From NCBI GenBank assembly GCA_024509875.1, contig JAMPIV010005834.1:1-64000 (forward strand): a stretch of DNA of 64,000 nt. Reading direction: 5' to 3'. The notes beneath the pieces are model-generated. The model had not been told where the DNA came from. It saw only the letters and a program-made list of their open reading frames with translations, and did no database searches. The DNA comes from Oreohelix idahoensis (Eukaryota; Mollusca; Gastropoda; Stylommatophora; Oreohelicidae). Every line of letters begins with the position of its first letter. Within the stretch, counting starts at the first letter, position 1. A program made the translations under genes and the position numbers. Positions 45,356 through 56,999 of this stretch are shown here, piece by piece.

Positions 45356-46018
45356 TTATTTCAGCTCCATAGACGACATCTTTTCCTCATGCAAGTTCAT
45401 ATTTTCTTCAGCTTGCATCTGTAATTTTCTTTCTTCAGCCTCTAATTTCTGTTCCTCAATTTCTATTTTCTGTTTTTCAATTTCAAATTCCAAATCTACA
45501 TAATCTGACTTCAACTTCTCATAGTTCATTTTGACTTGTTCTAGCTCTCTAATAAGAGCCTGTTCCTTACATAGATATTTGTTTTTAATTGAACTCATCT
45601 CATCTTCCAGCTCCTTTTTCTCCTTTTCCAGTTGAGATTGTCTTAATCTATTCTCATGAGGAAGAGCTATTGTTTCTATTATCTTCCACAGTAGTTTTAA
45701 ATCAAGCGTGGAAGAGTTCACCTTATCCATCTGGTTATCCAACAACTGTTTTAATGAGATCACTTCATCCTCTAACTTTTTCTTCTGACTAAGAGAAAAG
45801 TCATAGAATTTCTTATTATCTTCTATCAACATCGTCACTTTACCCTTGAGTACAGTATTTTCAAAATTCATTGCTGACAACTTCTTCTCATACTGCATTT
45901 TCATCTGCTGTAAATCATCAGTAAGAGCTTTCTTTTCACCCTGAAGCTCATTTATCGTTTTTTGCAACGTATCCAACTTAATACTACTACTGTCCTCAGC
46001 AGTTGTTCTTCCTTCATT
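45356..46018 (-). pseudogene. Coiled-coil protein of LTR-B (gag-like N-terminus?)
   Basis: A minus-strand frame of about 206-220 codons with strong heptad character and almost no Gly or Pro: QKTINELQGEKKALTDDL, KKLEDEVISLKQLLDNQ, RLRQSQLEKEKKELEDEMSS, EIEKQKIEIEEQKLEAEERK. It has no ATG near its 5' end; the frame is open upstream through IKLDTLQK from about 46018, so it begins inside the truncated LTR or at an unseen exon. It stops at 45356-45358. Charged helices like these also open the Gmr1-like gag at 6213, but no specific homology is claimed. It could be an exon of a host coiled-coil gene. Confidence 0.45.
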
Positions 46019-46046
46019 ACAAAAAAGTGTGGATAGTAATTTAGTA

Positions 46047-46164
46047 AGTCAAAGGAGACAACAACTAAATCAAACCTGTCTCAAAAAATATTATAACCTG
46101 TTAACTCCCTTAGACCATAGTATAAACAAGTTACATCGAAAGCTAAAACAAACAGACTTTAACA
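46047..46164 (-). mobile_element. 5' LTR fragment of LTR-B
   Basis: 118 bp nearly identical to 39173-39289, starting TGTTAAAGTCTG on the minus strand. The rest of the LTR is missing: the sequence passes straight into the coiled-coil frame. Confidence 0.7.
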
Positions 46165-46169
46165 TTTCC

Positions 46170-46690
46170 ATTACATATACTCTCCCGAAAATAGTGACAA
46201 TCAACAGAGAAAAGCGTTCAAATGATGGTGTTCATGAACAGTTTGATTACACTGCATAATGGAAAGAAAAAAAAACTCTGTAAGAATGTACTTCTAACGG
46301 CTCATCTGGGAACGGAAACAGCACACTATAATTAAAAACCCGCCAAGTTTGACGGGTTATTGCTAGTATTGTGTGTTTCCACAGGTTGGAACGACATGAA
46401 TTTTAAATGTTAGATAATTCACTACATTCTCAGCTTTCTTTGTAGATTTCTTGTTTGTCTCCCCTAATAGTTAATACACACAAATTGTCTGTCTTCGATA
46501 TCATCTGTCAACCTGTTGAGGAAGTTATTATTAAAAGTCACCTCTTCTTCTTCTTCTTCAAGCACCATGCGAGATGGCAGAGATGATGTTATGTATATTT
46601 CCAGGTTCCTGTCTCCAGTACTGTTTATCAATTTTGTTGTTTACTGTTTTGAATGCCACCTGTTTTCGGGACATCTTCGCTACTTTATGT
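46170..46690. other. No gene seen
   Basis: Contains a 13-bp near-palindrome AACCCGCCAAGTTTGACGGGTT (46337-46358) split by its loop. Otherwise blank. Confidence 0.35.
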
Positions 46691-46692
46691 TT

Positions 46693-46990
46693 TTAGCTGT
46701 AAAACCACATCTCTGTGGCCTCTAAGGATATTCTAATTTGTTTACCGATTCTCCATAATTTGCTTCCATATGATAGTACTGGCTCTATGTAACACTGAAG
46801 AACTCGCTTTCTTACTTCCAATGACAGAGATTTCTTACATACAAGATGTTTCTTCATTTTACTGAACGCTGCTTTTGGTAACCGTCCAGGTAGTCTGCAC
46901 CAAGCAGTCACGTGTTCTTGCAAAAGTGGTTTCTGTGACAATTTTTTTAACCTGATGAGGTTGCCAGCCCCATGCAAAACATCTTATTAG
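46693..46990 (-). pseudogene. Non-LTR reverse transcriptase thumb remnant
   Basis: Minus frame: PKAAFSKMKKHLVCKKSLS, EVRKRVLQCYIEPVLSYGSK, ISLEATEMWFY. This is the segment between the catalytic domain and the C-terminal tail of a non-LTR polyprotein. It stops prematurely after ATEMWFYS. Confidence 0.75.
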
Positions 46991-47104
46991 TCGCCTTGTG
47001 CGGCACATCTGAGGTTGAAGTTGTCCTATACTTTCTTTGTCCCTTCAGGGTGTGCCCGGGGATCTTCACAAACTCAGATACGCCGCCTGTTTTATTGTTT
47101 ATCT

Positions 47105-47320
47105 TACTTCTTCTTCTTCTTCCGTCCTTAGCCACCGACCGTCAAAGCAGTCAGTGGCCATTACGCCTAGTGGCGTCTTAGGGCAACAGCAGATAGGTTT
47201 TCTTTGCCATTGTTTCCCATCACGCTTGGTGGCGTCTTTAGGGCAACGGCAAATCAACCCATTTGCTGTTGTTTCTGTAATCGAAGTGACTGGCAAACGG
47301 GTGATCAGCCCGTTGTGCTG
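47105..47320 (-). repeat. Family D LINE 3' end-related repeat
   Basis: Starts with (TTC)n and reads, on the minus strand, into GGCCACTGACTGCTTTGACG, the same 3' end as 23812-24025. It holds two units of a CGCCTAGTGGCGTCTT-type palindrome. A sister copy with the same arrangement is at 59821-60035. Confidence 0.6.
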
Positions 47321-49020
47321 TTTATCTTACACTAACTTTAATTATTTATAGTTTATTGAACATTTCTTTCCGATTTGTATAGCCCGACAGAAAAGGCGTC
47401 AGTAAATAGCGAGACGGGTTGACCAAACAAACGTTTGATACGAGGACATGGATTGCATATAATTGCCACTCATCACGTTGTCTCAGTTTCCAATATGGGT
47501 GACAGACGCTTGTGGGAGATAAGGTGATAGTTAGCAAACATGACGTGCCCAAATACGCGGACAATTTCACTGCATTGTCAGAAGCTGACAATGGGGTTAA
47601 AGATTAAGACACGAAAAGTGATGTAACACTTTCAGCAGACTGAATTTGTTGCAATAACCAACTACGAGACAGTACCATCTTGGAAGATATTACCATTGAT
47701 AGATCTGTAAAGTAGTGAGTTTGTAAACAAGAGAAGCGAAACGGTAGTGGCAAGACCTTATATGGCCACGGAGTTTGAAAATAACATGTAAAGAGCAATA
47801 TTTTATGCTGTCATGTAAACATTTTCTACATGAAGGTAGTGGGGTGCCCTACCAAAATCAGACACTTATTCACAATTGGTTTAGCATTTGAGATGTTAAA
47901 ATAGACTGCTACTGGTTTGATTTCTCCTCCAAGTAGCAACCTGGGTATATAGGCAAAAATTTCGTTTGTATTCTACAGCGTTATAAGACTACTTCACAGA
48001 CTTCGTCAAGAAGAAATCATAGACAGCCAGGAACACGGAACATAAGGACCCAAATACAGAACAGGCCATAGGACTGGAAGTAAATTCTAAGATTAGAAGA
48101 GAGTAACCCCAAAGACATCACTTTGCACCTTAAGTTCTAGAATCATACTTCAAGTGCATTCAGTTAGACACCTAACACGCTTGAAAGATATGGCATCTTA
48201 AACAGTTGTCCTACAATATTCAGACGTTTCCTACACAAAAAGAGTCAGTGCTCGCCAGAAAAAAACTAGGGTCTGTGTTTCGAGTTCCTAGCAGTCGATG
48301 CTAGACATCAATATCAGACGGGTCTTGAAGACGATTTATAACTTTTCTTATGACTTTAGCCGTTATACATGAGACGTGTTTCAACAACCATACTTGACTA
48401 TTGTAGATAAGTGCAGTCTAAGGTACCTGTGGGAACCAACAGCGACTGAAGCAGACGCCAACAGACCCCACATCGGCAGCTAAGTACCATAACAGCGCGC
48501 ACAAAGGACATTTCAAAGATTACTTAGTCATCCCTCTTCTACCGTGAGGTGCAGAGGTTTGGAAGAAAGAGCGCCATATTATCCTATCGGCTGTCTTCCT
48601 CCTGGTTTGGTTCCATTTTAGTCCTCGGTCCTTCATAGATTGTCTATTGTTGTCCTTGTTAAACCACTGGTTCGTGGTTTAATCTTTCCTTGTTGAGCGA
48701 ATTATTGTATTATTTCTGAAGCTCACAATTGTCTTGTTCGCTAATAATTGGGCAATCATGCTGATATTTGTGAATTGCGAATGTTGGGTAATATAGTCCA
48801 ATCCAACTTGATAAAGTTGATAACGCTATGTGGGTTTGAGTCCACAAAAACAATATGATTTATTACGTATACAATCATGGCATTTCAAATGGTACATCAT
48901 ATCCGTGCAGTCCAAGATCGTCTCCTGTATAAATTTCTCTATCGTCAAAAGGTCTGACTGTTTACACGCGATGCCGTATGTCGGTCATCCGGTAACGAAC
49001 AGCCATAGATTTGGCGACGC
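47321..49020. other. No gene seen
   Basis: 1.7 kb without a recognised element on either strand. Confidence 0.35.
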
Positions 49021-49023
49021 AAT

Positions 49024-49394
49024 ATTCTGACCATTTTTTTTTTCGTACGCCCGCTAATACTCGAGGCGAAATCTCAGGTTATTATTTATGTCTAACCTGA
49101 CATTGATTTTACGTGAGTATCCCTTTATTTCTTGTACAGAGACAGGTGTCCCTCGCCATTCAGGCAAATACTCGCCGATTTCGAAGGTACCCATTGCAGC
49201 TGGGTCGGCTCAGGAGCCGCCAGTCCCTGGTCGACGACACTGCTTCAAATGTTCTCGCCAGGTCTCGAGTTAATCCAGTCCAAATCCCGGTCGACGAAAA
49301 ATCCTCAAATGCCGTCGCCCGAGTTTGATCCTGTATCACCCGGTCGCCAGAGCGGTGTTGTAACCACTACGCTAGCGCGGCTCCATTCTGACAA
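49024..49394 (-). mobile_element. SINE family 1 copy with target duplication
   Basis: Body about 49033-49384 on the minus strand. ATTCTGAC flanks it (49024-49031, 49385-49392). Very close to the copy at 3209-3588, including A and B boxes. Confidence 0.9.
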
Positions 49395-49741
49395 TTAAAT
49401 TCATAATACTCCCTGTATTGCTTCTGAAATGAAGACTACACATCACAATGGGATGACTTGATCCTGCATCCATATATAATAGAAGCCGACCCCTTGGCTT
49501 ATAGTTAAAGGAGAACCTCTGCACGATATATCTCGGGAGCAAAGCATAACGCGTCCGACGTGAACAAAGTTCAGACAATGAAGGGTGTATATAGATCGTT
49601 ACCATGAGGTAGCTTAACAACTAATCACGTCATGTCTAACCCTAGACAACCGTACAAATTCGCGTTCAATAAATTATCTTTAAGCGGAAAACATCTTATA
49701 TTTATAGCATCCCAATATATTAACGCGTAACTTTAAAGTGC

Positions 49742-49936
49742 TCACAATTGTAGTGTCCAACGTGTCGTAACAGTCCTCCCAGCGGACTCAGGCCGTTCTG
49801 GAGGTCTAGATCCCTGGCTCTTAGCCTCCCATACCTGCCGTGGCAACCGAACTTCTCCCATCCTGCAGTCAGGGCCAAACCATCTCAGTTGGGACTGTTT
49901 TACTTGGGTCTGCCGGGATTGGGTTTTTAGGCCCAT
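49742..49936 (-). pseudogene. Non-LTR C-terminal remnant (family F)
   Basis: Minus frame: QLRWFGPDCRMGEVRLPRQV, then EAKSQGSRPPERPESAGR. The GH of the usual WFGH is changed to GP. It matches the tail at 60460-60600. From 49937 to 50720 nothing else is recognised. Confidence 0.7.
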
Positions 49937-50720
49937 AGTAACGTCTGGTTGCGGACCACGTCTCTTCTTGTTACTTCAACCACCTTTCTCAGATATCTCA
50001 TTTCTGAGGGTTTTTAACATCATCCAATGATGTGAAATATCACCGTTTTCGTTTTACAAAGAACTTTATGTTGTTTTTTTTTGCATTGTTAAACTAAAAG
50101 TGATTATTGAACCTGTTTATTTCTAACTGTAAAGCTATATGTTGGATTAATTATTATTGAGTGAAGGGTATGTCTGCACCCATATGACTCATATTGTTCT
50201 AAATACATAACCAGATAGAGCTATTAAATTAAGATTTTGCCGGTTAACTGGGGGCTCAGAAACGCGAGCAAAAATGTATTACCTCACAGAAGGGGCGGGA
50301 GAATAATAAGTTCATTACAGCTTAGATGAAAGTTGTTATGCTTTTATTTTAAATCCTATGAGGCTCCCGAAAATAGAAGCATCATTCTTCGAATTCTATC
50401 TCTGCCAAGAGTAATCTTGAGCGAAGGTTGATACCTTTGTAGACCCTTATCATTATACTCCAAGTATGGCCTTTGCTGGACCACTACTTTGGAGCACGGG
50501 AGACAAGCCTACCACAATAGAAAGCTGAAAAGCAATGATGATAATTTGAAGATGATGCTGACTATGATGATCGTGATCATGTTTATGGCGATGATATATG
50601 TTACTGTTTTTTTCTGTCCCATTACTATTTCTTATGTCTGTGCTATTATCATGTAGAAAATTGTCTTTATTTATCTGTGGCTTACGTTCGTTGTCTTAGC
50701 AAACAACGGATATTCCCGAA

Positions 50721-50844
<124 letters not shown>

Positions 50845-51341
50845 CTGTCCAATAGACGTAGTGGCAACGATGGAAATATTAGTAATAATTATTCTACTAG
50901 TAGTATCAGCAGGGGCGGACTGGGTTTTGGGCATTTCGGGTGCTGCCCAAGGACCCACGGCTGCGATTTAGACATTTATAAACATTGAACTATGTGGAAT
51001 CAGTAATCAGCTATGAATGAACCCCTGTTGCGCCCCGAGCACTCTCAGTCCGTTCCTACGTAGCTGTTATTATATTAAGTCGTCGTCATAACGGTTACAG
51101 CACACAGTAGTGATATTTGTATTTCTATTGTATTGCCCCGAAACATGGAAAGCAACAAAAACGACAACCAAGACGTGAGAAATTATGAAGTAAAATCTGT
51201 TTGCACAATACAAATCTTATTTGTTTCGGTGATATCCCATAATCACAAGATCCTTTTTTTTTATCATTAATAAAGAGTGCATTATGAATGAGGACGGCGG
51301 GTCGTTTCACCAAGATTGGCAACTCTCGAGTCTAGTCAAGT

Positions 51342-51491
51342 CGAAAATACCTAAATCTTAAGCCGTGTCGAGTCGAGTCGCTGTGGTGACTTAAGTCCGA
51401 CTCGAGTCAGAGTCGATTAACTCGAGTCGACAAATCTGGTATTAGTTGCACGGTTAGTAAACGCAGCACACGTAGTAATAATTATTTTTCC
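51342..51491. repeat. GAGTCG-rich dispersed repeat, copy 1
   Basis: A 150-bp block with GTCGAGTCGAGTCG and ACTCGAGTCGAC. It is repeated at 56840-56993 with a few changes and a 4-bp difference. Unclassified. Confidence 0.85.
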
Positions 51492-51609
51492 TACGCACAA
51501 GATATGTTTTTGTTCCAGTTCATGGAATACCTTGTTCAGCCCAACGTAGGCTGTTATAATTTGGGTATATAATCTTTTTTTACACGCTTTTATTTAACTT
51601 CACTTCAAA

Positions 51610-51710
51610 AAGCGTGGGGCGCTTAAGCGCTTGTTAGATATTTTATCCATAAGTATCTAATGAAGTATAAAGCCGAGGTTAATTTCATGCAGAATCAGCG
51701 CCCCACGCTT
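51610..51710. repeat. Small inverted-repeat element (101 bp)
   Basis: Perfect 14-bp ends AAGCGTGGGGCGCT (51610-51623) and complement (51697-51710). No clear target duplication. It could be a tiny MITE or a hairpin. Confidence 0.5.
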
Positions 51711-52148
51711 ATTGTCAATTTGATGTTACATTTTTTGACTGCAAGCTATAAACTCCTTGAAAAAATATTTTTGGGTTTTTAGTGCATTAAAACGTGTGTT
51801 TACAATATTTTTTATATATTTATTATTATTCTAAACAGCACATTACATTTGGTGTGTTTTCTTCTTTTTTTGTAGCAAAAGTAGTAGTACATCTAGTACG
51901 TGTAAGAGTCGTAATTTGTTTGTATCTCCGCACGTTGACGTCCGCACGTAGACACAGCAGAGCAGGCATTTAAACATGACGTCATCAATTTGTTGACTGT
52001 ATACAACCCCTGTTTGTTCACGACAGCTGTTTACGGCACGTGACTTCTATATTGAATAACAGGATACTGATAATAATTCATGACCTGGATAGAGATAACG
52101 TCACTGGTGAACGTCACAACGCGGGTTGTCGTACTTGTCTCCAACCAA
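51711..52148. other. No gene seen
   Basis: Contains TGACGTCA (51977-51984) and two further ACGTCAC sites near 52098 and 52110. Nothing else. Confidence 0.35.
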
Positions 52149-52340
52149 TAAATTAGTAAATAAATAAACAAAGGTAATTAAATGGTACTCGTTGGACATA
52201 AAGGATGACACTAGACAACAGAAAAGAAAATATAAGTGATAGGCTTAAACGGAATCGAACCTAGGACCAACCAAACCGCGCCATCGCCGTGTTGTGACAG
52301 TTCACCGTGAAAGGACGCACATCCAATATTGCACCCCCCA
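52149..52340 (-). mobile_element. SINE family 3 copy
   Basis: Minus strand: B box GGTTCGATTCC (about 52251-52261), then GTTTAAGCCTATCACTTATA, TTCTGTTGTCTAGTGTCATC and a TTTATTTATTTACTAATTTA tail. Confidence 0.7.
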
Positions 52341-52570
52341 AAAAGTGCGTTATTGGCTGAGGTCATTCTCATAACACTCACACAACTATGGTATATAGGA
52401 CCTGTGGACCACCCAGACAGTTTAAAGACGCAATCACTAATATAACTTTCCATCAGCAAGTATAGACCAAATAAATGCCGAAATACTTGTGTTCAGTAAT
52501 GTGTAGTGGAAGACGAATAACACAGAATAGACGGGTAGGTTAAAGTAACGAATGGGTGAACTCTTAAATA

Positions 52571-52832
52571 AATAATGGAGGAAACCTTGAGTCCTGTGAG
52601 CAGTAAATAAATTAGTAAATAAATAAATAACGGTAATTAACAGGCACTCGTTGAACACAAAGGATGACACTAGATTCATCCTAGGAGATTACCGGGTAAG
52701 CCTATCACTGATATATTTTCTTGTCTGTTGTCTAGTGTCATCCTTTGTGTCCAAGATACCTGTTAATTACCGTTATTTATTTATTTACTAATTTATTTAC
52801 TGCTCACATGACTCAAGGTTTCCTCCATTATT
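52571..52832. repeat. Palindrome made of two SINE family 3 tails
   Basis: The left arm 52571-52674 and right arm 52731-52832 are nearly perfect inverted copies, with a 56-bp loop that holds the start of the right-hand SINE body. This could be two insertions in opposite orientation or an inverted duplication. Confidence 0.8.
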
Positions 52833-52869
52833 TTATCTCCAACCAGCGCCAAATTATTCATTACGACAG

Positions 52870-53275
52870 CTTGACAAGGGCTTAGGGCCCCAGGCTTAAA
52901 GGGCCCTGCTAAAAAAGCAACGGAGTCATAACGCAGAGCTCTAAAGCAATGACACGTGCACGATAGTTCGCTCGCGCGTGCAGGCTAAGAGTATCTGTAC
53001 AACAGTTAGTTTATTTGTTACTTCCAACCCCTCTATTTTTGCTTTTTAAAAAATTAAATTTTTTTTTGCAGGGGCCCTATAACCTTTAACAACATCTAGG
53101 GGGCTGTAACAAACACTTGTTTTTTTTTTTTTTTTTTTTTAAATATTATTATATATTAATAAAAACATTTGTCTGAAATCCATTAGTGTTTTTCTAGTTT
53201 TACCTTTTAGAAGATTGAAGAGTGGCCCCAAAATATCTTAATAGCCCAGGGCCTCTGGAGTTCTTAATCCGGCCC
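52870..53275 (-). mobile_element. Possible hAT-like transposon fragment
   Basis: The right end on the minus strand reads CAGGGCCGGATTAAGAACTC, a hAT-type terminus. The left end has GGGCTTAGGGCCCCAGGC in related wording, and GGGGCCCT recurs inside (53078). No transposase was seen. Includes a T20 run near 53119-53139. Confidence 0.4.
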
Positions 53276-53510
53276 TGCTCCAGACGTTGGCGATCACATT
53301 CCTCCACATAACTCGGACTTGTAATGATCTCTGTTATTTCCTTTGTTGATCTCTGTCCGTGCCATAGTGACAAGCTATTCAATAACTTTTTTCTCTGTCT
53401 TCCTCATCCTCTTTTTTCCACTATTTGTCCAATGGTCACACGATTTTCTGAGTGCTCCTCTCCTAATCATATGTCTAATGCGGGCTGATTGTCTTCTTCT
53501 CCCAAAGTAT
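53276..53510. other. Unassigned
   Basis: Pyrimidine-rich. It may be an old LINE 3' end on the minus strand. Not recognised. Confidence 0.25.
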
Positions 53511-53514
53511 TGAC

Positions 53515-55250
53515 AACAGACAAAGTAAAGATCAAACCAGAAATTGAAATTGATAACGAAGAACTGGAAGGTGATAAAGAATTCGAATACTTAGGATCAA
53601 TCATCAACAGCTCTGGCGACTGTGCAATAGAAATTAAAAGAAGACTTGCAATTGCCTCACATAAACTAATACAGATGAAAAACCTATGGCAAGGCACAAG
53701 CAAAGAAACAAAGTTACAACTGATCAGAGCATGTATATTCCCAGTAGCAACATCTCACCGGATGGCCTACTACTGATACCATAGCATCATTCGTGCTAAT
53801 TGTTATCAGTTAGATTAGGAATAATAGTTACGAGGTTTTATTGAAATAGACTCAAGATACGCGGTTATCAGATTGAAACTGGAACTAGGTTAAATAGCGA
53901 CTCAACGCTGTTTTTTGTCGGGAGTTGCTCAGCAACCGATGACGTAAATCGGAATAGCCGAGACACTCCATCGGTAGGCATGTGAGATCCAATAAAATAA
54001 ATAAAGAAATATGAGACTGTCCAACCAGAAGGCTGGTAAAAGCGCGCACCACTTGTGCGAAGGCAAATTTCGATATCAGAAATCAGTTGATCCCCGAAAG
54101 CCAGTCTGTACGGATGTATAACTGCTGGTCTTGAAGTATCAAGACATCAACTCAAAAAAAAAAAAAAAAAAAAAAACAGATAGCTTTTTTTTTATACTGT
54201 GGGAATTCCTAATTACCTTGTAAGTACAGCTTCGTGTGACCTTTTTAATATTTCAGAATAAAACCTAGTTAGGCCAGAAATGCCTTAATGTCGAGAGAAC
54301 GAGCTGAATTAATGAAAGAAGCGAAACGGAGCTCGTAAAATGTCAAATTAGCTCATATCATAAAGAAGAGGTAGAGGCTCAACTTTTGTTTAACCCTGAG
54401 TCGGATAAATCTAAGAAGCAAACGCAAAGGAACTAAGCAGAACTACTTACCCCAACATGGATAGACTACAGGGAGAAAATAGCCAATAAATGACCAGTAC
54501 AAAGACACATTTTTATGAGGATTGTTTTAAGAAAATGCATGCAAATGACTTTGTTTATGAATTGTAAGTACAAGACAATAAAATTGTTTTATTGGATCTC
54601 ACATGCCTACCGATGGTGTGTCTCGGCTATTCCGATTTACGTCATCGGTTGCTAAGCAACTCCCGCCAAAAATCAGCGTTGAGTCGCTATTTAACCTAGT
54701 TCCAGTTTCAATCCGATAACCGCGTATCTTGAGTCTATTTCAATAAAACCTCGTAACTATTCTTCCTAATCTAACTGATAACAATTAGTACGAATGATGC
54801 TATGGTATCAGTAGTAGGCCATCCGGTGACAAACATACGGCTGCGAAACTTGGACACTCAATAAAACAGTTTCAAAAAAGGTTACATCATTCGAAATGAA
54901 ATGCTACAGAAGGATGTTGAGAATACCCTGGACAGAAAAAAAAGACCAACAGAGAAGTGCTGCACTCACTAAATGTAGAGGAAAATTGGCTCCTAAATAC
55001 CATCGCAATAAGGAATCTGAAATTCTTCGGTCATATAAAAAGACATAATAGTCTGGAAAAAATTGGTAATGGAAGGCATATTCCCTGGAAAAGGGGGAAG
55101 GGGCCGACCTAGACGACGGTGGATCCATGACATCACAGAGAATCTGGACTTGTCTTTGGAAGATGCAGGTGGACTTGCCCAAAATCGTGATGCGTTCAGA
55201 GCAGCTATAATGGAGACATAGTTCTGGAGAGAATACGTCACATGATGATG
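53515..55250 (+). pseudogene. Non-LTR element (family E), split by a TIR transposon
   Basis: The 5' part (53515-53753) encodes the RT thumb: EFEYLGSIINSSGDCAIEIK, LAIASHKLIQMKNLWQG, IRACIFPVA. The frame breaks at 53754 and resumes at 54832 with TYGCETWTLNKT, CYRRMLRIPWTEK, then in shifted frames IRNLKFFGHIKRHNSLEK and GRGRPRRRWIHDI, to 55250 and an ATGATGATG tail. Removing 53754-54831 plus one AACAT restores continuity exactly at the codon level, so the LINE was intact here when the transposon arrived. It also has later stops and frameshifts. Confidence 0.85.
53754..54831. mobile_element. TIR transposon with ~250-bp inverted ends and 5-bp AACAT duplication
   Basis: 1078 bp. The ends TCACCGGATGGCCTACTACT ... 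and complement extend about 250 bp each (to GTGAGATCCAATAAAAT near 53998, and from about 54583). AACAT flanks it at 53749-53753 and 54832-54836. The middle includes an A22 run near 54154 and no transposase. Superfamily not assigned; 5 bp with long ends would fit some hAT-like or unclassified families. Confidence 0.88.
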
Positions 55251-55540
55251 ATGTCTTCTTCTCGTATTTATTTGTTCATGAACTCTTCTCGAGCAATCTT
55301 CGTTAGTTATCTTAGCTGTTCATGGAATTTATATTTCCAGAGAAACCACACCTCCAATGAAATTTGTTTCTTTGTTTGTTGTCAATTATTTATTTCCATA
55401 CAATAGAATTGGTTTGATTTAATATCACACTCTTACTTATTCTTGAGTTAAATAATAGCTATTTTGTGTATAGAATGTTCTTGACTTTGTGGAAGTCTCT
55501 TTTTGCTTGACATTCTCTGTTCTTCGTCCTATTGACATAG

Positions 55541-55772
55541 TAGCCAGAGCACTTACCTCTGGCGGCAAAGGTATCAGGTTCGAAACACGTTAGCGTCATG
55601 CTTCAGTCTATCCAGATTAAATGGGTACCTGACTCTGCTCTTGAGTTAGGAAGGCAAAGGCAGCAAGGAAGGGAACTTGTAAACCAACCTATCGAAGATG
55701 GACCTAGAATAGGAAGTCTCTAACAATTCACTCGCCTGTGGCAGTGTCTGCTTTGGGAGTACCTTGACCTTT
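55541..55772 (+). mobile_element. SINE family 2 copy
   Basis: Head TAGTAGCCAGAGCACTTACC, B box CAGGTTCGAAACA, body TGGGTACCTGACTCTGCTC and AGGCAAAGGCAGCAAGGAAG, tail GGAAGTCTCTAACAATTCAC. Confidence 0.8.
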
Positions 55773-55784
55773 TACTCTGCTCTT

Positions 55785-55905
55785 GAGTGGTTAGAGCGTT
55801 TGTCTCTTCCGATTAAGTTATCAGGTTCGTGGTTTGAAACTTGGTAGCATCACGCCTCAGTCTAGCCAGCTGTACATGGGTACTTGACTCTGGTCTTGAG
55901 TTAAA
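55785..55905 (+). mobile_element. SINE family 2 copy, 3' truncated
   Basis: AGTGGTTAGAGCGTTTGTCTC head, GGTTTGAAACTTGG, CAGTCTAGCCAGCTG, TGGGTACTTGACTCTG. It stops after TTGAGTTAA. Confidence 0.7.
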
Positions 55906-56129
55906 TTTGGTGTGGTCATCAAACTAACTGAGAATGTCACATTAATGAAAGTACATTTCAAAAGATGACGAACTATGATGAAGATGGATACACAACAACA
56001 AAAAACAGGGGAGGGGCGGGGGGGGAGGTCAGATCTACAAGAGTTTGAAAAGGAGATAATAAAGGAAATAATTTGTGCTGTATAATCATGTAGATTATCT
56101 CCCTGTAGTCTTCCATTGTACCATTCAAA
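55906..56129. other. No gene seen
   Basis: Contains a G-rich run near 56009-56027. Nothing recognised. Confidence 0.3.
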
Positions 56130-56340
56130 ATCAATTACCATCTCTTCAGCGAAGGTCGCCTACATTGGATCTCCAACGTCCTCTTGTCTTGATGATACAC
56201 TCTGACAGACTCTTTCCCGTCCATCTCTTGATATTATCTTCCTACTCATAGCGCTGTCTTCCTCTTGCACGTTTGTCTTCACCTCTTCCTTCTATTATGT
56301 CTCCATTAGGGCACTGTCTTTTTACATGTTGAGAATATAT
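56130..56340 (-). pseudogene. Non-LTR C-terminal remnant
   Basis: Minus strand pieces GRGEDKRARGRQRYE and EDNIKRWTGKSL, and one reading near IIKTRGRWRSNVG, match the tail of a non-LTR polyprotein with a stop inside. 56341-56839 is blank apart from LINE-like text near 56395-56480. Confidence 0.6.
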
Positions 56341-56839
56341 TAGCTGTTTAATTTTGATCTTCATTAATTATTTCATTTCTAGGTTTTCTAGCACCTCTTT
56401 ATTTATTTTCTTCTCCTGTCACGTGACGTGTCGTATTCTTCTACTGTATATATCCATATCTCCAAGGCCTTAGTTGTTTCTTCTAACCGCTTGTTCCTTG
56501 TTCATTTTTCTACACAATACACTTGTGGCGAGATGGAAGTTAGATAGAAAGAAAAAAATATAGCACCCAGAAATGGAGAAAAGAGCTGGTGAAATAGTGA
56601 AAGAAATAGCCTAAGACAAGCCAGGTAGTTAAGTGCACAGTTCGAGATAACAGCTGCAGAAGAGAGAGAGCTGTGAATTAAGTCACCTTCTGACTAGACC
56701 TGTCCTAGTCACTAAAGGTGTCTCTATTAATAAGTGGTGTGAAATGCAGCTTGTTTATCATCCCCACCAATTTAAGTATTAAATAATTTTGAATTCCACA
56801 CACGAACACAAGTTTAGAACCGTAACTGGAATTTTAACA

Positions 56840-56993
56840 GAAAATACCTAAATCTTAAGCCGTGTCAAGTCGAGTCGCTGTGGTGACTTAAGTCCGACTC
56901 GAGTCAGAATCGATTAACTCGAGTCGACAAATCTGGTATTATAATAGTTGCACGGTTAGTAAACGCAGCACACGTAGTAATAATTATTTTTCC
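56840..56993. repeat. GAGTCG-rich dispersed repeat, copy 2
   Basis: Same block and orientation as 51342-51491. Confidence 0.85.
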
Positions 56994-56999
56994 AATTTT

